Shown here piece after piece: positions 26,717 through 35,521 of a stretch of 64,000 bases of DNA (within the stretch, counting starts at the first letter, position 1; each line of letters starts with the position of its first letter). The stretch is from assembly GCA_003022005.1 (NCBI GenBank), contig PXRQ01000114.1, positions 1 to 64,000 on the forward strand, in the 5' to 3' direction. A model generated the notes under the pieces. That model ran no database searches, had not been told where the DNA came from, and saw nothing but the letters and a program-made list of their open reading frames with translations. This DNA comes from Halobacteriales archaeon QS_5_70_15. GTDB taxonomy: Archaea; Halobacteriota; Halobacteria; Halobacteriales; Haloarculaceae. The translations under genes were made by a program, and so were the position numbers.

Positions 26717-28213
26717 TCAGCCCCGTAGCTGCCGGATCGCGGCGTTGAGCATCGCCTTCATCCGGTCGCTCATGGCGCCGTTCCGGGTCCTGTCGTTCAG
26801 ATAGGGGAACCGCTGGAAGCGGTGGACGGCGCCGTTTTCGCCGTGTGGCGTGTTGTTCTGGCTCGTACAGACGTAGAGTTCGCCACCCCGTCCCGTCCCG
26901 AAGGCGGTCAGGAACGAGCCGAGTTCGGTTCCGTCTTCGCCGATCGGGTTGAGCGCCTCCATCTCCCACATCCCGTCGCCGTCGGGGGGCGAGGCGGCGA
27001 AGAGTCGCCCCTGTGGCTCCGTGAACGACTTGCTCCAGTCCCCGAAGACGTACGTGCCCTGGAGCTCCTCGATCGCATCCTCGTAGAAGTAGCCCCCGGT
27101 GATCGAAGTACCGACGGTCTCTCCCTCGTGCTGGTGGGGGTACTCGATGATCGGGTCGATCAGCGGTTCGCCGTCGGGCGCCTCGTCGGGGCAGTTCGAG
27201 GGCGGCTCGTTCGGGGTCTCCGTGCTGAAACAGCGGGTGCCCTCCTTGGCGTTCCAGCCGTAGTTACCGCCGTTCTCGATGATGTCGACCTCCTCCCAGA
27301 GGTTCTGCCCGAGGTCGGCGGCGAACAGCCGCCCGTCGGCGTCGAACGAGATCCGCCACGGGTTGCGCAGCCCCCAGGCGTAGATCTCGTCGAGCCCGTC
27401 GTCGTCGACCAGGGGGTTGCTGTCCGGGATCCCGTAGGGCTTGTCCCCCTCGGAGGAGTCGACGTCGATCCGGAGGATCGTACCCAGGAGGTTCGCCTCG
27501 ACGTTCTGGGCGTTCCCGCCCGCGTTCCGATCGTACCAGTCCGAGACGTGGCCCGGGGCGTTGTCGTCGGCGGCGCCGCCGTCGCCCATCGGGATGTAGA
27601 GGTACCCGTCGGGACCGAACTCGAGCGAGCCCGCGTTGTGGTTGAACTGGGGGTGGTCGATGTCGAGGAGTACCTCCCGGGACCCGGGATCGGCCGCGCT
27701 CAGGTCGCTCGTCGCCCGGTACTCCACGAGGAGTTCTCGGTGGTCGACCCCCTCTTCGGAGGACGGGACGCTGTGGCGAACGAAGAACCGTTGGTTGCTC
27801 TCGAAGTTCGGGTGGAACTCGACGCCGAGCAACCCGCGCTCGTCGAACCCGCCGAGGTCCTCGAGTCCCAGTTCGGGCAGCTGGTCGCTGATGTCGAGGA
27901 ACGGCTCGTCCTGGAGGCCATCGTCGGCGTCGTGAACCCGGAGCTGTCCCGGCTGGTCGACGATGAACAGCCGGTCGGACCCGTCGCCGGCGGAGGTGAC
28001 CCCGACCGGCTGTGAGAGCCCCTCGGCGACCGTCTCGAGGCGTACGGCAGGCCCCTCCGGGAGGTATCCCTCCTGGGCGCTCGCCGTGCCCGCGAGGCCG
28101 GTGACTGCTCCCGCCGCGGCCGCGGCACGCATGAACGTCCGTCGGCTCGTCTCCGGAAGCGGCGATGCCGTCGCCTCTCGCGAATCATCCGTCACGCTCG
28201 TATCGTCGGACAT
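26717..28213 (-). CDS. Tat-exported PQQ-type sugar (glucose/sorbosone) dehydrogenase
   Basis: A 498-residue beta-propeller protein with Tat signal TSRRTFMRAAAAAGAVTG (about residues 22-39). Propeller motifs of the soluble PQQ-dependent glucose dehydrogenase/Hedgehog-interacting fold are clear: LSQPVGV, RGLLGVEFHP (the catalytic-type His), FNHNAGSLEFGPDGYLYIPMGDGG, GLRNPWRISFD, YGWNAKEG and SITGGYFYED. It should oxidise an aldose outside the membrane. The ATG at 28213 lies about 30 nt after TTTTATG on the minus strand, so the transcript is nearly leaderless. The copper protein 66 bp away could accept its electrons (inference). Confidence 0.85.
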   Translation of the reverse strand: MSDDTSVTDDSREATASPLPETSRRTFMRAAAAAGAVTGLAGTASAQEGYLPEGPAVRLETVAEGLSQPVGVTSAGDGSDRLFIVDQPGQLRVHDADDGLQDEPFLDISDQLPELGLEDLGGFDERGLLGVEFHPNFESNQRFFVRHSVPSSEEGVDHRELLVEYRATSDLSAADPGSREVLLDIDHPQFNHNAGSLEFGPDGYLYIPMGDGGAADDNAPGHVSDWYDRNAGGNAQNVEANLLGTILRIDVDSSEGDKPYGIPDSNPLVDDDGLDEIYAWGLRNPWRISFDADGRLFAADLGQNLWEEVDIIENGGNYGWNAKEGTRCFSTETPNEPPSNCPDEAPDGEPLIDPIIEYPHQHEGETVGTSITGGYFYEDAIEELQGTYVFGDWSKSFTEPQGRLFAASPPDGDGMWEMEALNPIGEDGTELGSFLTAFGTGRGGELYVCTSQNNTPHGENGAVHRFQRFPYLNDRTRNGAMSDRMKAMLNAAIRQLRG

Positions 28214-28578
28214 GTGTGGCCCGGGCGTGTAGTTTTTGAGAGCACTCATAAAAGTTACCCACGGTGCCGCGGCGAACTGCTGTCCGTCGCCCGTCGCCGG
28301 AACGGTGCGAAGGTGTCGGGCCACTCCGGGAGCGGACGCGGGTACCGGACGGATCGAGCGGGTCGCCGGGGGCGGGGAAGATCGGACCGCTCGAATACCG
28401 CGGTTCCCCCCGGACGCGCGACGGGAGTCCCCTCGACCGGACGTGATACTGTCGGGCGTATCACGCGGACGGCATCGCCGTACCGTGGTGGTGATGACGA
28501 CGTTCGGGGAGTCACGTCCGGGGAGGCGTGGTCGTTCGAGCGCTACTTTTGAGACGGTACGGCCTCGTTGAGGGAGTC
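28214..28578. promoter_or_regulatory. Divergent promoter region
   Basis: The 365-bp region between divergent genes carries a minus-strand TTTTATG box (about 28246) for the sugar dehydrogenase and a CTACTTTTGA sequence (about 28542) before the MBL gene. A 7-bp inverted repeat, GTGATAC at 28443-28449 and GTATCAC at 28458-28464, with an 8-nt spacer, lies between them and could be an operator. No gene was seen. Confidence 0.45.
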
Positions 28579-29313
28579 GTGATCCGACACGACGGGCTGC
28601 TCGCCTCCTGGCTGGGCTACGCGACCCTCCGGATCGAGGGAGCGGAGACGGTAGCGTACACCGACCCCGGCCGGTACGGCGTGCTCGATGGCTTCGAACC
28701 GCACGACGCGGACCTGGTCTGCGTGACCCACGACCACCACTACGACAGCGACGGGATCCGCCGGGTCGCGAACGACGACACGACGGTCGTGGTGTACGAG
28801 GGGGTGAACACCCACCGCATCGACCGCGACGTTGAGCGGCCGAGCGAGCTGCCGGGGGAGCTCCGGGTGGTCGACGACGAGGCGGACTTCGCCGTCGGCA
28901 ACACCGTCGTGCGGACGGTCCCCGCGTACAACCACCCCGACGGGGAGCACCTCCGCGAGAACGGCGAGCCGGTCCATCCCGAAGGGTTCGGCTGTGGCTA
29001 CCACCTGACCGTCCCGGGCACCTGGGGTCGGGACGTGAGCGTGTTCTGGACCGGCGACTCCGACGTCCTCGAAGGCCACGCCGAACTGGACGTCTCGCTG
29101 TTCTGTCCGACCATCGCCGGAACGGTCACCATGGACCGCCACCAGGCAGCGGCGCTGGCCGAGGCCCTCGACCCGGACCTCACCCTCCCGATCCACTACG
29201 ACACGTTCGAGACGCTGGAGACGGACGCGCCCGCGTTCGCCGCCGACGTCGCCGGGCGCGGGGTTCCGGTCGTTCTCGACGAGCCGGTGACCGACCGCTC
29301 GCCGGTCGAGTAG
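28579..29313 (+). CDS. Metallo-beta-lactamase-fold hydrolase (UlaG/YtkL-like)
   Basis: A 244-residue protein with the MBL motif THDHHYDSDG (His 51, His 53, Asp and the variable downstream residue). Further ligands appear in AYNHPDG, WTGDSD and LPIHYDTF. It resembles the L-ascorbate-6-phosphate-lactonase-like subgroup of small MBL enzymes; the substrate is unknown. A GTG start at 28579 (VIRHDGLLASWLG) is chosen because the family begins at this strand; the upstream in-frame residues are arginine-rich leader sequence. Confidence 0.82.
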   Translation: MIRHDGLLASWLGYATLRIEGAETVAYTDPGRYGVLDGFEPHDADLVCVTHDHHYDSDGIRRVANDDTTVVVYEGVNTHRIDRDVERPSELPGELRVVDDEADFAVGNTVVRTVPAYNHPDGEHLRENGEPVHPEGFGCGYHLTVPGTWGRDVSVFWTGDSDVLEGHAELDVSLFCPTIAGTVTMDRHQAAALAEALDPDLTLPIHYDTFETLETDAPAFAADVAGRGVPVVLDEPVTDRSPVE

Positions 29314-29412
29314 CCGGCGGCTCGGGAGAGAGCAGCGCGGCGACCTCGCGGGACGACCGAGGGGGGATCGAAACCGAGAGACACCGTCGGACGACGCTCG
29401 TCCGGCTCCGGG

Positions 29413-30039
29413 CTACCGGCAGTCCTCGACCCGGTCGAACACCGGCCGGAGCGTGTTCAGGGTCCGCTCGCTCACCGCGACGGGGTCGAGGTGGAAGTGC
29501 GACCGCGCGTCCGTCGACCGGATGTGCCGGGTGACGGCGTGACAGAACCGGAACGCGTCCCGGGCGTCGACGTGGCCGAGGAGCGTCTGGAGGTTGTGAA
29601 AGCAGAGTTCGACCGAGCCGGGATCGTTCGCCCAGGCCGAGAGGACCTCTCTGATGCGGATGCCGAGCCCGGTCAGGTCGTCGGGCGACCCCACGGTGGC
29701 GATCCACGGTCCCGGCGTCAGCCCGGGGCCGTGACCGCTCCCCTGGGTGGCGGCGGCCGCGCCACGGCTCTGGTCACAGCAGACGATGGCCACGTTCGAG
29801 GGGGAGGCGGTCCCGCCCCGGACGACCGCGTCGAACCGTCTGTCGGGCGATTCCTCGAGAGAGATGAGAAGCGCGTTCGACGGGGCGGAACCGTGGGACG
29901 AGGAGAGACGCTCGGAGCAGTAGTCGTCGCCACCCCCGTCCGTCGAGGAGAGCACCAGCACGTTCTCGCCCCCCCACGTGACCTCGTCGTCCCCCGCTGA
30001 CGCGGTCCCTGTCGGAGGTGCTGCATCGGCGGTCGGCAT
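29413..30039 (-). CDS. Haloarchaeal hypothetical protein (DUF7504-like)
   Basis: A 208-residue alpha/beta protein. Its strands and helices resemble a RecA/KaiC-like core lacking a Walker motif: ENVLVLSS, NALLISLEESPDRRFDAVV, NVAIVCCDQS, and LCFHNLQTLLGHVDARDAFRFCHAVT. I recall halophile-specific relatives called DUF7504, often near signal-transduction genes. No adjacent receiver or kinase gene is present here. Function is not assigned. Confidence 0.65.
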   Translation of the reverse strand: MPTADAAPPTGTASAGDDEVTWGGENVLVLSSTDGGGDDYCSERLSSSHGSAPSNALLISLEESPDRRFDAVVRGGTASPSNVAIVCCDQSRGAAAATQGSGHGPGLTPGPWIATVGSPDDLTGLGIRIREVLSAWANDPGSVELCFHNLQTLLGHVDARDAFRFCHAVTRHIRSTDARSHFHLDPVAVSERTLNTLRPVFDRVEDCR

Positions 30040-30150
30040 TCGCGCCCCGCTACGTCCACCCTACACTTAACGGGACGAGAGCGGCTTCAGGGCCTGAACA
30101 CGCCGGGCGACGGCGATGGATATAGGAGGCCGGGACGACTCCGGTCGGGC

Positions 30151-30897
30151 GTGTCAGCCGAGGCGACGCGTTTCGTGGGGACCGCGCTGTGTGCGGACGG
30201 GTGGGTCGCCGTCGTCCACCGGACGGACGGGTTCGATCACGCGGAGGTGTTCGCGGAGTTCGGCGCGCTCTGGGGCCGCTACGAGGAGCGGGCCGAGCGC
30301 ATCGCCGTGCCCGTTCCGGTCGGCCTCCGGGACGGGGGCGAGGAGCCGCGCCCGCCCGAACGGCTCGCCCGGGAACTGCTCGGGCCCCGCGGGTCGGCCG
30401 TCTACGACGCGCCGGTCCGGGAGGCGACGCGAAAGCAGCGCTACCAGACCGCGAGCCGGGTCACCGAGCGCAAGACCGGACGCGGGCTCGCCCGCGAGGC
30501 GTTCGAGGAGTCGACGGCCGTCGTCGAGGTGGACGAACTGCTCTCGGCCATTCCCGAGGCCCGGCCGATCGTGGTCGAGTCCCACCCCGAGATCTGCTTC
30601 CGGGCGTTCCGGGGCGAACCGCTCGAGTACGACCCGTCGACCGCTGCGGGGTACGCCGAGCGCCTGCGGACCCTGGCCGCGTTCGACCCGGACGCGCCGG
30701 TCGACGTGGTGGCCGCCTCGGAGGCGACGGGCGGCCGCCAGGTGGCCGTCGCGGACGTGATCGAGGGGACGGCGCTGGCGCTCACCGTCCGCCCGGGCGA
30801 GGGCGAACTCCGCTCGCTTCCCGAGGACCCGCCGACCGACCCCGAGGGGCTGCCGATGCGGATGACGTACCGCGCCGGGACGGGCCTGGAGCCGTAA
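30151..30897 (+). CDS. DUF429 family protein
   Basis: A 248-residue protein with the RNase-H-like DUF429 pattern: a first strand FVGTALCADGWVAVV, conserved basic block YDAPVREATRKQRYQTASRVTERKTGRG, and VVESHPEICFRAFRGEPLEY. The conserved acidic and basic residues suggest a nuclease or phosphotransfer active site, but no activity is established. GTG 30151 is chosen as start; GATATAGG at about 30117-30124 is a TATA box 28 nt upstream, implying a leaderless mRNA. Confidence 0.8.
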   Translation: MSAEATRFVGTALCADGWVAVVHRTDGFDHAEVFAEFGALWGRYEERAERIAVPVPVGLRDGGEEPRPPERLARELLGPRGSAVYDAPVREATRKQRYQTASRVTERKTGRGLAREAFEESTAVVEVDELLSAIPEARPIVVESHPEICFRAFRGEPLEYDPSTAAGYAERLRTLAAFDPDAPVDVVAASEATGGRQVAVADVIEGTALALTVRPGEGELRSLPEDPPTDPEGLPMRMTYRAGTGLEP

Positions 30898-31035
30898 CGG
30901 CCGGTCGAGGGTCCGACGGACGGGACGCAAGGGTCACGACGACCGTCCCGGGGCGGCTCGTTCCGGCGACTCGTCCCCCGACAGCGACCCCGGTCGCCGA
31001 TGGGACTTTTGTGTGCGGCGACCGCACCGTCGGCC

Positions 31036-31416
31036 GTGTCGACCGACGACGAGCGGAACGTGTTCGGGAACGCGCTGGAGCCGTGCGAGACCGAGCCGCC
31101 GACCGGCTTCCTGCGCGACGGCTACTGTCACCACCTGCGCCGCGACCCCGGCCGCCACGAGGTCTGTGCCGTGCTCACCCAGGAGTTCCTCGAGTTCTCC
31201 CGCGAGCGGGGCAACGACCTTGTGACCCCGCGTCCCGAACTCGACTTCCCCGGCCTCCACCCGGGCGACCGCTGGTGTCTCTGCGTCCCGCGGTGGATCG
31301 AGGCCCACGAGGCCGGCCGTGCCCCGCCCGTCGTGCTCGAGGCGACCGCCCGCGAGGTCACGGAGGACGTCCCCCTCGAACTGCTCCGGACGTACGACTA
31401 CCGCGAGCGGAACTGA
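31036..31416 (+). CDS. DUF2237 family protein
   Basis: A 126-residue protein matching DUF2237 in length and conserved blocks: NVFGNALEPCETEPPTGFLRDGYC, HEVCAVLTQEFLEFSRERGNDL, FPGLHPGDRWCLCVPRW and PPVVLEATAREV. The conserved cysteines may bind metal. Function is unknown across all domains of life. The GTG at 31036 follows GGGACTTTTG by about 25-30 nt; an earlier in-frame ATG at 31000 would add only low-complexity residues and overlap the promoter. Confidence 0.85.
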   Translation: MSTDDERNVFGNALEPCETEPPTGFLRDGYCHHLRRDPGRHEVCAVLTQEFLEFSRERGNDLVTPRPELDFPGLHPGDRWCLCVPRWIEAHEAGRAPPVVLEATAREVTEDVPLELLRTYDYRERN

Positions 31417-31635
31417 TCCGTACGCGCCGGTGCACGTGTCCGGGACCGGGATCGGGACACGGGTGCTTCCGGAGTGATGACCTGGACTGGCGTCCACCGG
31501 GAGCAGTGTGCGCCGGGTGTGTCTCGTTCGCAGCGGCACGCAGCGACCGGAGCGGCGGTCCCACGGCGCGTCGGGGTTTCACGGCGAGATAACGCTGTCG
31601 GGCGGGTATGCGGGACCGGCGCGCACGGGGTATCG

Positions 31636-32219
31636 ATGGCAGACGAGCGGGGGACCGACGGAGGTCCGACGGTGCTGGTCGTCGCGGAGGACCCGGCGGT
31701 GGCCGACCGGTACGGCCGCTGGCTCGCGGGTCGCTACGACGTCCGCGCCGTCGAAGGGGACGAGGACGCCGTCGACCTGCTACGAGAGGCCCCCGACGCC
31801 ATCGATGCGGTCCTGCTGAACCGGCGGACGTCCGAAGTGGCCGACGATCCCGTGCTCGTCTCGATCCGCGACGCGGGGTTCGACTGTCCCCTCGCGCTCG
31901 TGACCGACCGTCGACCCGACTCCGACGTCGTCACCGGGGGCTCGACGACCACCTCACGGAGCCGGTCACGGAGGAGGCGCTGCTCCGGACCGTCGGGTCG
32001 CTGCTGGCGGTCGAGGGTCGGGAGGCGCTCCGCCGGGAGCTCTCGGCCAAACGGGTCCGTCGGAACGTCCTCCGGCTGGAGCACCCGCCGGAGGAACTCG
32101 AGGCGAACGAGCCGTTCGCCCGACTCGAGCGGGAGATCGAGCAGCTGGAACGCCGTCTCTCGCTCCACCGCGAGAGGCCCGAATCGCGGAAGCAAGGCGA
32201 ACCCGCGATGGGGACGTAG
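31636..32219 (+). pseudogene. HalX-type receiver protein, frameshifted and lacking the phospho-Asp
   Basis: From ATG 31636 the receiver fold reads TVLVVAEDPAVADRYGRWL and AVLLNRRTSEVADDPVL up to PDSDVVTG (about 31937). It then shifts frame and continues as GLDDHLTEPVTEEALLRTVGSLLAVEGREALRRELSAKR and a coiled-coil tail with LEREIEQLERRLSL, stop 32217-32219. The join is a run of five G at 31937-31941; one more G restores frame. In HalX-family receivers the strand-3 residue is Asp; here it is Asn (VLLNRR). The first acidic pair is also altered, so phosphorylation is unlikely even if the frame is intact. Confidence 0.65.
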
Positions 32220-33031
32220 GGGGCAGACGGGGAGTCGCGTAGGGGGCAGACGAGGGGTTGAGAACCCGGGAGGTCCTCGACTCCGCGGGCCGGACCACAG
32301 GAGCCGGGGAACTGGGGGGGTTCCCGGCCCCCTGGGGTGGGGAGGGGATACACCGCCCGGGGGACGTGTGGCTCGATCCGGAGGCCCTCATACGGTCGTG
32401 CGTAACGATGTACCGGCGATAACCCGGACAGGTCGGGTATCGACGGCAAAAGACGACGCACGACCGTATCAGCCATCAGCACGCGCCCGTGGGCGCGGCC
32501 ACCGGTCGAGGCACCCGCCGGAGCCGGCGATCGCCCGGCAGCGCCGCGATGACGCCGTCGAACGCCGGTCGCGTAGCTCGACCGGTGATCTCGAAGGGCG
32601 TGGCCGAACCCGGAACCCCGGTGCTGCACGGCGCGTCGGGGGGCACCTCGCAACCACGCCGGTTCCTCACACCGTCGGCGATGACCCCCCGACCGCTGCT
32701 TCCGGATCAGCCCGCACCGAACCCCGGGCGGATACAGCGGTTCCGCTCCGCCGGGGTAGGAGTTCGGAACCGGCGGTCACGGACGAGGCGGACCTCCGCG
32801 ACACGTCCCGCCGTTCGTCGCGCGGAACTTTCCGCGGATCGGGATGCACGGCGGGAGCCACGCCGTCGGCGACGTCGGCGTCCCGTTCTGACACCGGCTT
32901 CCCCGCTCCGCTCCCCCCGCGACCCCTACCGGGGGTCCGAGCCCTGTCGACGGTCGTGCGTAGTCCAGCAGGGGGGTCGTCGCCCCGCTCGACCGGGAAC
33001 CCTCAAGCCCCGGCGACCGTTAGGGCCGGTC
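32220..33031. other. Long gene-free stretch containing palindromic element 3
   Basis: About 810 bp between the receiver gene and birA. Translations in all frames are arginine/proline-rich and show no family I recognise. Palindromic element 3 lies at 32391-32468. The G+C content stays high, with no AT-rich island, so it could be the remains of a decayed gene. No RNA gene was recognised. Confidence 0.5.
32391..32468 (+). repeat. Palindromic element, copy 3 (78 bp)
   Basis: The arms are exactly TACGGTCGTGCGT and ACGCACGACCGTA, flanked by TCA at 32388-32390 and 32469-32471. The inner stem differs from other copies yet still pairs: CGATAACCCG on the left with CGGGTATCG on the right. Unlike copies 1, 2 and 4 it touches no coding sequence. 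Confidence 0.9.
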
Positions 33032-33858
33032 ATGCAGGAGACGCGCCGGCAGGTCCTCGACACGCTCGCCGAGGGGCCGGTTCGAGGCCCCGCGCTGGCC
33101 GAGCGGCTCGACGTCTCGCGGGCGGCGGTCTGGAAGCACGTCGAGGCGCTCCGCGAGGCGGGGTTCGAGATCGAGAGCACCGACGACGGCTACCGGGTGG
33201 CCGAGGTCCCGGAGTACGGCGGCCTCGCCGTCGAGGTCGGCCTCGACGCCCCCTTCACCGTCGAGTATCACGACGAGATAGACAGCACGAACGCCCGCGC
33301 ACGGAGGCTCGCCACGGAGGGGGCCGGCGACGTGGTGGTCCTGGCGGACGCCCAGACGGGCGGGCGGGGCCGGCTCGGCCGCGAGTGGTCGAGCCCCCCG
33401 GGCGGGATCTACCTGAGCGTCGTCTGCCGACCGGACCTGCCGACGGCGCACGCGCCGATCTACACGCTCGCGGCGGCGGTCGCGGCGGCCCGGGCCGCCC
33501 GGCCGACCGCGTCTCGTGGGTGGTCGTCGGCGTCGGCGTCAACGCGGACGTCCCCGCCTCGGCGCTCCCGGGGACGGCGACCAGCCTGCGGGAACTCGGC
33601 GCCGACGTCGACCGGCGGGCGTTCGTCCAGCGGTTCCTCGAGGCGTTCGACGACCTCCGGGGCGACCCCGATTCGATACGCCCGGCGTGGCGCGAGCACG
33701 CCCTCACCCTCGGTCGGCGGGTCCGCGTGGAGACCCCGCGCGGAGTCGTCGAGGGCGAGGCGGTCGACGTGGCGTTCCCGGGCGCGCTCCTCGTCGAGAC
33801 GGCCGACGGCGAGCGCCGGGTCTCGGCGGGCGATTGCGAGCACCTCCGGACGGTCTGA
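33032..33858 (+). pseudogene. birA: Biotin protein ligase BirA, interrupted by an internal deletion
   Basis: The N-terminal winged helix (LAERLDVSRAAVWKHVEALR, about residues 22-41) and ligase motifs DSTNARAR and GRGRLGREWSSPPGG are intact. After YTLAAAVAAARAAR (about 33503) the frame is lost. The remainder, DRVSWVVVGVGVNADVP to CEHLRTV (stop 33856-33858), is in another frame. In BirA the segment between these parts is about 30-35 residues and holds KWPND and RKLAG, the biotin/ATP-contacting core. It is missing entirely here, so the product cannot ligate biotin as read. Biotinylation would then need another ligase, or the deletion is an assembly error. Confidence 0.75.
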
Positions 33859-33931
33859 ACCTCCGTCGGGTCGCCCAACGCCGCTGTCGCCCGAGGAACA
33901 GTTATGTCGATGGCCGTGTGACATGATACCG

Positions 33932-34375
33932 ATGTACGATCGAATCGTCATCCCGACCGACGGCTCGGATGGGATGGACCGGGTGCTCGGCCACGCCGCG
34001 GACCTCGCGCGCGTCCACGGCGCGACGCTCGACTTCGTCTACGTCGTCGATACCGCGGCGTTCGCGAACCTCCCGATGGAGACGTCCTGGGAGGGGGTCC
34101 GCGAGAGCCTCCAGGAGGAGGGCGAGAGCGCGCTCGGGGGGGCCGAGGGGGCCGTCGAGGGGGTGCCGACCGAACGACAGATGCTCCAGGGGGGGCCGGC
34201 CCGGGAGATCGCCGCCTACGCGGAGCGGTCCGGGGCCGACCTCGTCGTGATGGGGACCCACGGGCGCGGGGGGATCAACCGGCTCCTGCTCGGGAGCGTG
34301 GCCGAGCGGGTCGTCAGGAGTTCGCCGGTGCCGGTGCTGACCGTCCGGGTCGGCGGGGGCGACGAGGGGGGCTGA
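33932..34375 (+). CDS. Universal stress protein (UspA family)
   Basis: A 147-residue single-domain USP. The first strand is MYDRIVIPTDGSDGMDRVL and the ATP-binding signature is GTHGRGGINRLLLGSVAERV (G-2x-G-9x-G-S pattern), so it is predicted to bind nucleotide. The ATG at 33932 gives the canonical MYDRI start; ATG 33923 would add three residues. GTTATG near 33901 may be its TATA box. It is convergent with the amidohydrolase gene, with palindromic element 4 between the stops. Confidence 0.9.
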   Translation: MYDRIVIPTDGSDGMDRVLGHAADLARVHGATLDFVYVVDTAAFANLPMETSWEGVRESLQEEGESALGGAEGAVEGVPTERQMLQGGPAREIAAYAERSGADLVVMGTHGRGGINRLLLGSVAERVVRSSPVPVLTVRVGGGDEGG

Positions 34376-34394
34376 CCGGCCGCCGCCGGGTCCT

Positions 34395-34471
34395 GCGGAC
34401 GGTCGTGACGACGTACCGGCGACCGCCCGGAGGGACCGGCGATCACCGGCAAACGGCTACGACCGCCCGTA
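34395..34471 (+). repeat. Palindromic element, copy 4 (diverged)
   Basis: The left arm is GGACGGTCGTGACGACGT and the right arm is CTACGACCGCCCGTA, more diverged than other copies. The centre GTACCGGCGACCGCCCGG...ACCGGCGATCACCGGCAAACG matches the family in the same orientation. The right flank is TCA (34472-34474), the minus-strand TGA stop codon of the amidohydrolase. No matching left trinucleotide remains. Confidence 0.75.
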
Positions 34472-35497
34472 TCAGTCGGCGATCGGGAGGTGGACCGCCT
34501 TGAGGTCGGCCACGCCCGCACGCCTGACCACCGCACGGACCGGCTCCCGTGCCCCGGCGAGGTTGTCCGTGTCCCCGTCGAGGACGAGCAGTCTCGCGTC
34601 GCGACCGGGTTCGACGGTCCCGCAGTTCAGGCCGGCGACCTCCGCGCCCGCACGGGTCGCCATCCGGAGGACCTCGGTGGCGGAGACGTCGGCCAGTTTC
34701 GCCGTGAACTCCATCTCCCGGAACATGCTTGGGGAGTTGAGGAACACGTTGTCGGTCCCGAGCGCCACCGTCGTCCGGTCGAGCAGTTCCCGGACGGGGG
34801 GGACGCCGACCTTCGTCACCAGGTTCGACCGCGGGCAGACCACGACCGGGATGGCCTCGTCCTCGAGCCGGTCGAGGTGGAGCGGTTCGGGGTGGACCAC
34901 GTGGACGAGGAAGTCCGGGTCGAGGTCGAGCGCGGGGTTGACGTCCGCCGCGTCGCGCTCGCCGGCGTGGATGCCGAAGGGCTTCCCCGCCTCTCGGGTG
35001 GCGGTGCGTTCGGCACCGAACTCGCCGTCGCGCGCCCCGGAGGCGCCGAAGCCGTCGCTCGCCTCCATCGCCGCGACCGATCCGCGACCGAGTATCACCG
35101 GCTCGATGTCGATGCCGGCGGCGGCCTCGCGGAGCGTCTCGACCCCCTCGACGTCGCCCTCCCGGAAGTCGAGGAACGCGCACGTGCCGCTCGCCTCCAT
35201 GAACGAGAGCGACCGCCGGATCGCCTCGACCTTCTCCTCGCGGCTCGCCGCCCGGAGGAGGCGGTGTTTCAGGCCGTCCGGCGGTGCGACCAGTTCGTCC
35301 AGCGAGAGCCCGCCGCCGGCCTCCTTGGCGATGGAGTCACCGACGTGCGTGTGGGCGTTGACGAACGCCGGCAGCACGATGTCCGTCGAGTCCGTCGGGG
35401 CCTCCTCGACGGCCTCGATCGTCCCGTCCTCGACGATCACGCGGCCCTCGGTCGGGTCGTAGTCCGGCCCCGCGAGGACGGTCCCTTCCAGTATCAT
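34472..35497 (-). CDS. Amidohydrolase (chlorohydrolase/cytosine-deaminase-like)
   Basis: A 341-residue metal-dependent hydrolase. FVNAHTHVGD (residues 45-54) supplies two His; GIHAGERD, VVHPEPLHLD and LGTDNVFLNSPS supply the remaining His and Asp ligands. A small beta sandwich wraps both ends (MILEGTVLAGP, and GRDARLLVLDGD). This is the deaminase/chlorohydrolase branch; the substrate is likely a cyclic amidine or purine-type compound but cannot be fixed from sequence. Its stop codon coincides with the edge of palindromic element 4. Confidence 0.83.
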   Translation of the reverse strand: MILEGTVLAGPDYDPTEGRVIVEDGTIEAVEEAPTDSTDIVLPAFVNAHTHVGDSIAKEAGGGLSLDELVAPPDGLKHRLLRAASREEKVEAIRRSLSFMEASGTCAFLDFREGDVEGVETLREAAAGIDIEPVILGRGSVAAMEASDGFGASGARDGEFGAERTATREAGKPFGIHAGERDAADVNPALDLDPDFLVHVVHPEPLHLDRLEDEAIPVVVCPRSNLVTKVGVPPVRELLDRTTVALGTDNVFLNSPSMFREMEFTAKLADVSATEVLRMATRAGAEVAGLNCGTVEPGRDARLLVLDGDTDNLAGAREPVRAVVRRAGVADLKAVHLPIAD

Positions 35498-35521
35498 ACG
35501 CGGGCCTCGGGCCGCCCGGGA

